A stretch of DNA of 9,107 nt from Micromonosporaceae bacterium (GTDB lineage Bacteria; Actinomycetota; Actinomycetes; Mycobacteriales; Micromonosporaceae), in assembly GCA_019689695.1 (NCBI GenBank), contig JADGHA010000143.1, positions 1 to 9,107 on the forward strand. Reading direction: 5' to 3'. Positions 5,566 through 9,107 of the stretch are shown here, piece after piece. The translations under genes and the position numbers were made by a program. Below the pieces are notes generated by a model, which worked only from the letters and a program-made list of their open reading frames with translations, was not told the DNA's origin and searched no databases. Position 1 is the first letter of the stretch, and each line of letters begins with the position of its first letter.

Positions 5566-6011
5566 AGCCCGACCAGCACCGCGCTGGCCAGCGTTTCGTC
5601 CAGCAACGAACTGCGGACGTCGTCGGCCGTGGGACTGTCGGGCAGCGCCGCCGGCAGGGGGAGGGCGTAGAGCCGGAAGAAGTACCGGTGTGGCTCGTCA
5701 TCCGGCGGCGGGTGCGGGCCGCCCCAGCCCAGCTTGCCGAAGTCGTTGGTCCACTCCTGCCCGCCCGCGGGCACCTCGCCCTCGGCGACTCCGGTGCTGG
5801 CCGGGTCGATGCCGGTGACCAGCCAGTGCAGGAAGGGCTGCGCCACGACGTCCTCGTCCTCGCACATCAGCACCAGCTCCACGCTGCCCTCGGGCACGCC
5901 GGTCCAGACCAGGGGCGGGGAGATGTTGCCGCGGTCCAGGGCGAACCGGTCGGGCATCGGGCCCTCGTCCGGGAACGCGGGACTGGTCAAGGTCAGATAC
6001 GTCGTGGTCAC
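5553..6011 (-). CDS. YbhB/YbcL-family PEBP-like protein
   Basis: The 152-aa protein belongs to the bacterial phosphatidylethanolamine-binding protein (PEBP/RKIP) superfamily. It has the N-terminal strand with LTSPAF (residues 8-13), the SPPLVWTGVP motif (31-40) ending the first sheet, the anion-site strand LMCEDED (48-54), which replaces the DPD of eukaryotic members, then HWLV (62-65), GGPHPP (97-102) and HRYFFRLYAL (108-117). The cellular role of YbhB-like proteins is not established. There is no signal peptide, so it is probably cytosolic. GTG 6011 is chosen because the family starts just before the TYLTLTSP strand; GGGGAGG lies only two bases upstream, an unusually short spacing. The start overlaps the stop of the VapC remnant (GTGA, 6008-6011), so translation may be coupled to the antitoxin message. 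The 3' end is convergent with the macro-domain gene. Confidence 0.9.
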   Translation of the reverse strand: MTTTYLTLTSPAFPDEGPMPDRFALDRGNISPPLVWTGVPEGSVELVLMCEDEDVVAQPFLHWLVTGIDPASTGVAEGEVPAGGQEWTNDFGKLGWGGPHPPPDDEPHRYFFRLYALPLPAALPDSPTADDVRSSLLDETLASAVLVGLYPS

Positions 6012-6118
6012 TGCCTCCCCATACCCCGCCAGCCCGCTGGCCAAGCGCGGGCGTCGATCCCCGGTCCGGGATTGTCATCCGGCAGCCACAACAGAGCCTG
6101 GCTGTCAAGAAGCAACAT
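6008..6118 (-). pseudogene. VapC PIN-domain toxin remnant
   Basis: This 36-codon frame begins MLLLDSQALLWLPDDNPG, which is the first strand and helix of a VapC PIN-domain ribonuclease, including the first catalytic Asp (Asp5). Normal VapC toxins run to about 125-135 residues. Here the resemblance fades after about residue 25 (ARA), and a stop follows at 6008-6010, so the other acidic catalytic residues and most of the fold are gone. The ATG lies inside the 3' end of the antitoxin gene (14-base overlap), the usual layout of Phd-VapC operons. Its TGA overlaps the start of the PEBP-family gene, as if the rest of vapC was deleted and the remnant joined to the next gene. A toxin function is very unlikely; it may persist as a coupling leader peptide. 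Confidence 0.7.
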
Positions 6119-6350
6119 CGTCCGGACCGTAGAACATGCGTTGGATTTCGGGGTCGACCGCAAAGGCATCGTCGCCGTACACAAGCTCACCCCTCACGCC
6201 ACCGAACACCACACCGGCCGAGCGGTGAGGGACGAGGTCGGCAACGGGCGTGCCGGCCTTGGAGATGGCCACATCCTCCCCGGCGGCCACCCGCTCGATG
6301 AGGCGGGACAGGTGAGTCCTCGCCTCATGGAGGCTGACGGTGATGGTCAT
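6105..6350 (-). CDS. Phd/YefM-family antitoxin
   Basis: The 81-aa protein starts MTITVSLHEARTHLSRLIERVAAG, the N-terminal DNA-binding dimerisation fold of Phd/YefM antitoxins. It continues with EDVAISKAGTPVADLVP, and its C-terminus (DPEIQRMFYGPDDVAS) is the toxin-wrapping type seen with VapC partners. In an intact module it would neutralise the VapC ribonuclease and repress its own operon. Here the downstream toxin is truncated, so it is an orphan that may act only as a repressor or protect against related toxins elsewhere. The frame is intact. The ATG has no Shine-Dalgarno; short AGTC/GACT inverted repeats precede it (6357-6381). LacI ends 54 bases upstream on the same strand. Confidence 0.9.
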   Translation of the reverse strand: MTITVSLHEARTHLSRLIERVAAGEDVAISKAGTPVADLVPHRSAGVVFGGVRGELVYGDDAFAVDPEIQRMFYGPDDVAS

Positions 6351-6356
6351 GGCGAG

Positions 6357-6381
6357 AGTCTGGACTGAGCGAGACTAAGTC
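6357..6381. promoter_or_regulatory. AGTC/GACT inverted repeats before the antitoxin gene
   Basis: Two small palindromes lie side by side, AGTC-TG-GACT (6357-6366) and GACT-A-AGTC (6373-6381), with a minus-strand TANNNT box (TAGTCT, 6372-6377) inside the second. The position 7-31 bases before the antitoxin ATG fits a self-repressed promoter of a Phd-type operon. The half-sites are short, so chance is a real alternative. Confidence 0.3.
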
Positions 6382-6404
6382 CGCTCCCGCTTAGGCCGGC
6401 GTGA

Positions 6405-7409
6405 TTACGCGGAGTCCCGGAGGACGAGCTCGGTGGGGAGCACCACGGCCTGCTCAATCTGCTCGCCGGCGGCCAGCCGCAGCAGCTGCCGGGCCATCCG
6501 CCGGCCGATCTCGAGGATCGGCTGCCGCACCGTGGTCAGCGGCGGGTCGGTGTAGCGGGCCAGCTCGATGTCGTCGAAGCCGATCACCGCCACGTCGTCG
6601 GGCACCCGCCGGCCGGCCTCGCGCAGGGTGCGCAGGGCGCCGTGTGCCATCAGGTCCGAGGCGACGAAGACCGCGTCCAGTGCCGGGTCGTCGGCGAGCA
6701 GCTGGCGCATGGCCACCGCACCCGACTCGCGGGTGAAGTCGCCGACCGCGACGATCGAGCGCCGCCCGGAGTCGGCCAGCGCCTCGCGGTATCCGGCGAG
6801 CCGGTCGACGCCGGCCACCATGTCCTGCGGGCCGGCGATGGTGGCGATCCTGGTCCGTCCGGAGTCCAGCAGATGGCGCACCGCCCGGGACACCCCGCCG
6901 ATGTGGTCCACGTCCACGTACGGCACGGTGGAACGGCCGAACGGCCGGCCGCTGCAGACCACCGGGATGCCCATCCGGGCCAGCATGCCGGGCAGCGGAT
7001 CCGCGCCGTGCATGGACGCGAACAGCACGCCATCCACGTGCCGGGCGGTGGCGTACCGTTCCACCCGGTCGTGGCCGGCCGCCGACCCGGCCATGAGCAG
7101 GACCAGCTGCTTGTCGGCCTCCTCGAGCTCCTGGCTGACGCCGTGCACGATGCCGGGGAAGAACTGGTCGTCGGAGAAGACCCGGCTGGCGCTCTCCGGC
7201 AGTATCAGCGCGATCGAGTCGGTGCGCTGGGTGACCAGGCTGCGGGCGGCCAGGTTCGGCACGTACCCGAGCTCGGCGACCGCCTGCCGGACCGCCCGCT
7301 GGATCGGTTCGGCGACCGTGGGCGAACCGTTCACCACGCGCGACACGGTCGCCCGCGACACGCCGGCCCGGCGGGCCACCGCCTCCAGGGTTGGCCGTTC
7401 ACGCGGCAC
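6405..7409 (-). CDS. LacI-family transcriptional regulator
   Basis: The 334-aa repressor has a LacI HTH at residues 7-28 (TLEAVARRAGVSRATVSRVVNG), the hinge helix region to ~60 (YVPNLAARSLVTQ), and a periplasmic-binding-protein-like sugar domain (~62-330). In that domain SIALILPE opens the first lobe, VDGVLFAS and PVVCSGRP lie in the middle, and DVAVIGFDDIELARYTDPPLTTVRQP closes it. GTG 7409 is chosen because it puts the HTH at the very N-terminus and has GAGGGGG 8 bases upstream. It begins 18 bases after the stop of the GH1 beta-glucosidase gene, so both are probably one transcript, and it most likely represses that operon until a beta-glucoside or cello-oligosaccharide is present. Length and domains are complete. 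The specific ligand is inference from the neighbour. Confidence 0.95.
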   Translation of the reverse strand: MPRERPTLEAVARRAGVSRATVSRVVNGSPTVAEPIQRAVRQAVAELGYVPNLAARSLVTQRTDSIALILPESASRVFSDDQFFPGIVHGVSQELEEADKQLVLLMAGSAAGHDRVERYATARHVDGVLFASMHGADPLPGMLARMGIPVVCSGRPFGRSTVPYVDVDHIGGVSRAVRHLLDSGRTRIATIAGPQDMVAGVDRLAGYREALADSGRRSIVAVGDFTRESGAVAMRQLLADDPALDAVFVASDLMAHGALRTLREAGRRVPDDVAVIGFDDIELARYTDPPLTTVRQPILEIGRRMARQLLRLAAGEQIEQAVVLPTELVLRDSA

Positions 7410-7427
7410 GCCTGTCGCCCCCTCACC

Positions 7428-8789
7428 TCACTCCGCCAGGCCGTTGCGGCGGATCACCTCCCGGAACCACCGGCCACTGTCCTTGATCGTCCGACGCTGG
7501 GTGTCGTAGTCGGTGTAGACGATCCCGAACCGCTTGCGGTAGCCCTCGGCCCACTCGAAGTTATCCAGAAACGACCATACGAGATAGCCGCGCAGGTCGA
7601 CGCCGCGCGCGATGGCCGCGTGCGCCGCGCGCAGGTGTCCGTCCAGGTAGGAGATCCGCTCCGGGTCCGCGACCCGGCCATCGGGGGCCGGCCGGTCGTC
7701 GAAGGCGGCGCCGTTCTCGGTGATGATGATCGGTACGCCCGGATAGTCGCGGCCGATCCGTTCGAGCAGCGCGGTCAGCCCGGCCGGCTCGATCTGCCAG
7801 CCCATTGCGGTGACCGGGCCGGTGGGTGGGACGAACGCGATGTCCTCGGTGCCGGGATATGCCGGGTCGCCCGGCGCGCCGGCCTGCGCGCGGACGTAGG
7901 TCGGTGCGTAGTAGTTCACCCCGAGCAGGTCGATCGGCTCGCCGATCACCTGCTCGTCGCCGTCCCGCAGGAACGCCGTGTCGGTGAAGCGGGAGACGTG
8001 CTCCAGCACGTCGGCAGGGTACTTGCCGCGCAGCACCGGGTCGAAGAAGAGCCGGTTCTTCACCCCGTCCACCACCCGGGCCGCGGCCACGTCCGCCTGG
8101 CTGTCCGGGTCGGCGGGGAAGACCGAGTCCGGATTGAGGGTCAGGCCGATGGTGCGCGCTCCGGCCGCCCGCAGCGCCTGCGCCGCCAGGCCGTGCCCGA
8201 GCATCAGGTGGTGGGCGGCGGCGAAGGCGGCCGCCGGGTCCTGCCGTCCGGGCGCGTGGATGCCGCTGGCGTACCCGAGGAACGCCGCACACCACGGCTC
8301 GTTGAGCGTGGTCCAGATGTCCACCCGGTCGCCGAGGCGGGCGTGGACCGCGCCGGCGTACGAGGCGAACTGCTCGGCGGTCTCCCGGGAGGTCCAGCCG
8401 CCGCGGTCCTCGAGTGCCTGCGGCAGGTCCCAGTGGTAGAGCGTGACGATCGGCTCGATGCCGCGCCCGCGCAGCTCGTCGACGAGCCGGTCGTAGAAAT
8501 CCAGCCCCGCCGGATTTGCCGGGCCGGTGCCGTCCGGCCTGATCCGGGGCCAGGACACCGAGAACCGGTACGCCCGCAGGCCCAGCTCTGCCATGAGCGC
8601 CACGTCATCGGCGTACCGGTGGTAGTGGTCGCAGGCCACGTCGCCGGTGTGCCCGGCGAACACCTTCCCCGGCGTCCGGCTGAACGTGTCCCAGATGGAC
8701 GGACCGCGTCCGCCGTCGCGAGCGCCGCCCTCGATCTGGTAGGCCGCGGTGGCCGCGCCCCAGACGAAACCCTCGGGGAACTGGATCAT
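7428..8789 (-). CDS. GH1 beta-glucosidase
   Basis: The 453-aa protein is a full-length glycoside hydrolase family 1 enzyme that hydrolyses beta-glucosides (cellobiose, aryl glucosides or related sugars) with retention. It starts with the family N-terminal signature FPEGFVWGAATAAYQIEGG. The acid/base Glu164 is in TLNEPW and the nucleophile Glu358 is in IITENG. Other sugar-site motifs are YHWDLPQALED, LGVNYYAP and the C-terminal WSFLDNFEWAEGY. There is no signal peptide, so it acts in the cytoplasm on imported sugars. ATG 8789 has no Shine-Dalgarno, but a minus-strand TACCGT box lies 6 bases upstream, which suggests a leaderless mRNA. The LacI gene follows 18 bases after the stop. No transporter is in the window. 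Other GH1 activities (galactosidase, fucosidase) cannot be excluded from sequence. Confidence 0.96.
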   Translation of the reverse strand: MIQFPEGFVWGAATAAYQIEGGARDGGRGPSIWDTFSRTPGKVFAGHTGDVACDHYHRYADDVALMAELGLRAYRFSVSWPRIRPDGTGPANPAGLDFYDRLVDELRGRGIEPIVTLYHWDLPQALEDRGGWTSRETAEQFASYAGAVHARLGDRVDIWTTLNEPWCAAFLGYASGIHAPGRQDPAAAFAAAHHLMLGHGLAAQALRAAGARTIGLTLNPDSVFPADPDSQADVAAARVVDGVKNRLFFDPVLRGKYPADVLEHVSRFTDTAFLRDGDEQVIGEPIDLLGVNYYAPTYVRAQAGAPGDPAYPGTEDIAFVPPTGPVTAMGWQIEPAGLTALLERIGRDYPGVPIIITENGAAFDDRPAPDGRVADPERISYLDGHLRAAHAAIARGVDLRGYLVWSFLDNFEWAEGYRKRFGIVYTDYDTQRRTIKDSGRWFREVIRRNGLAE

Positions 8790-8795
8790 GCCATG

Positions 8796-8801
8796 ACGGT
8801 A
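8796..8801 (-). promoter_or_regulatory. Candidate -10 box of the bgl-lacI operon
   Basis: On the minus strand TACCGT fits TANNNT and ends 6 bases before the ATG of the beta-glucosidase gene, placing the transcript start at or beside that ATG. No strong -35 is visible at the expected 8819-8824. Confidence 0.4.
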
Positions 8802-8810
8802 ACGGCACGG

Positions 8811-8822
8811 CCGCGACCGCGG
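8811..8822. promoter_or_regulatory. CCGCG-AC-CGCGG inverted repeat, possible LacI operator
   Basis: A perfect 5-base inverted repeat with a 2-base centre lies between the predicted -10 and the -35 region of the beta-glucosidase promoter, a place where a LacI repressor could act. In DNA this GC-rich such repeats arise easily. A second one, AGGGG-A-CCCCT, lies next to it at 8825-8835. Confidence 0.25.
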
Positions 8823-8862
8823 GAAGGGGACCCCTGGGCGGCCCGCTCGGGTGCGTGGCGGG

Positions 8863-9107
8863 TCAGCCGGTGCGCAGGCACTCCAGCAGCGACGGGTCGC
8901 CGGAGACGCGCAGCACGTCGAAGGGCACCCGGCCCCACAGCGACAGCAGCAGGTCGCTGGCGTTGCCGGCGGCGGCCGCCGCCCGGACGCCGCGCGAGTC
9001 GTCGCCGAGCAGGGTGCGGGTGTCCAGCAGGGCCAGGCCTGTCCCGCGCAGCCGCACGGACCACTCCTGGCCGGCGTCGACCGCGGTCAGCTGCACCACC
9101 CCCTTAT
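8863..9107 (-). CDS. Mycothiol-dependent maleylpyruvate isomerase-family protein, 3' part
   Basis: Only the last 80 codons are in the window; the frame stays open to the edge at 9107. The sequence matches the C-terminal domain of the MDMPI / TIGR03083 family: a strand with EWSVRLRG, then the helix-loop ASDLLLSLWGRVPFDVLRVSGDPSLLECL that ends nearly all members. The family includes mycothiol-dependent maleylpyruvate isomerase, but most members act on unknown substrates. The metal-binding N-terminal DinB-like domain lies outside the window, so catalytic residues cannot be judged. A GTG at 9099 is an internal codon rather than a likely start, because the domain's first strand begins about there. 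It is on the same strand as bgl but 73 bases apart, with separate promoter-like sequence between. Confidence 0.8.
   Translation of the reverse strand, partial: KGVVQLTAVDAGQEWSVRLRGTGLALLDTRTLLGDDSRGVRAAAAAGNASDLLLSLWGRVPFDVLRVSGDPSLLECLRTG

Noticed and set aside
6008..6190. 60-codon minus frame starting upstream of the VapC remnant
   Set aside because: The first 24 codons overlap the antitoxin out of frame and look random; only the part from 6118 resembles VapC.
5688..6368. Plus-strand frames covering the PEBP and antitoxin region
   Set aside because: The minus strand carries clear PEBP and Phd motifs; the plus frames show none.
6568..7509. Plus-strand 313-codon Ser/Arg-rich frame opposite the LacI gene
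   Set aside because: Composition typical of an antisense shadow; the LacI frame is complete and unambiguous.
1..9107. CRISPR arrays, tRNA genes, insertion sequences or attachment sites
   Set aside because: No regularly spaced repeats, cloverleaf-like genes, transposase motifs or flanking direct repeats were found on reading both strands.

Overview
The window is very GC-rich DNA with strong third-codon-position GC bias. Its genes (an HbhA-like protein beside an XRE regulator and a DUF2516 membrane protein, the C-terminus of a mycothiol-dependent maleylpyruvate isomerase-type protein, several apparently leaderless genes) point to an actinobacterium. Micromonosporaceae is my best guess from overall protein flavour, but the family is inference. 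I see no tRNA, rRNA, IS element, CRISPR array or phage gene; this is mostly chromosomal housekeeping and accessory content.

Region 1 (1-1920): a G/C homopolymer-rich stretch, then a clean inverted repeat that looks like a repressor operator, then two translationally coupled genes. They encode a BKACE/Kce-type beta-keto acid cleavage enzyme (DUF849) and a Rhizobium AnsA-type asparaginase, joined by an ATGA overlap.

Region 2 (1921-3328): an array of GCAAGC/GCTTGC half-sites overlaps a good promoter. It precedes an XRE regulator, an HbhA-like coiled-coil, Lys/Ala-tailed protein, and a DUF2516 membrane protein. The gene order matches Rv0474-hbhA(Rv0475)-Rv0476 of Mycobacterium tuberculosis, so this is a conserved actinobacterial cell-envelope block outside mycobacteria.

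Region 3 (3351-5565): three closely spaced plus-strand genes: an alpha/beta-hydrolase-fold protein with no visible catalytic His, an AlaX alanyl-tRNA trans-editing protein with Asp at the usual Cys zinc-ligand position, and a macro-domain ADP-ribose-type hydrolase.

Region 4 (5553-6350, minus strand): a YbhB/PEBP-family protein whose 3' end overlaps the macro-domain gene convergently. Upstream lie a Phd/YefM antitoxin and a VapC toxin reduced to its first ~25 recognisable residues, whose stop codon overlaps the PEBP start. This looks like a decayed toxin-antitoxin module.

Region 5 (6405-9107, minus strand): a GH1 beta-glucosidase followed 18 bases later by a LacI-family repressor, probably a self-regulated beta-glucoside operon. 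At the window edge is the 3' end of a mycothiol-dependent maleylpyruvate isomerase-family gene.

The most interesting points are the palindrome-controlled XRE/HbhA block, the orphan antitoxin with toxin remnant, the two enzymes with altered active-site residues, and TANNNT boxes placed so that at least four genes would give leaderless mRNAs. I did not find convincing evidence of a wholly new multi-gene system.
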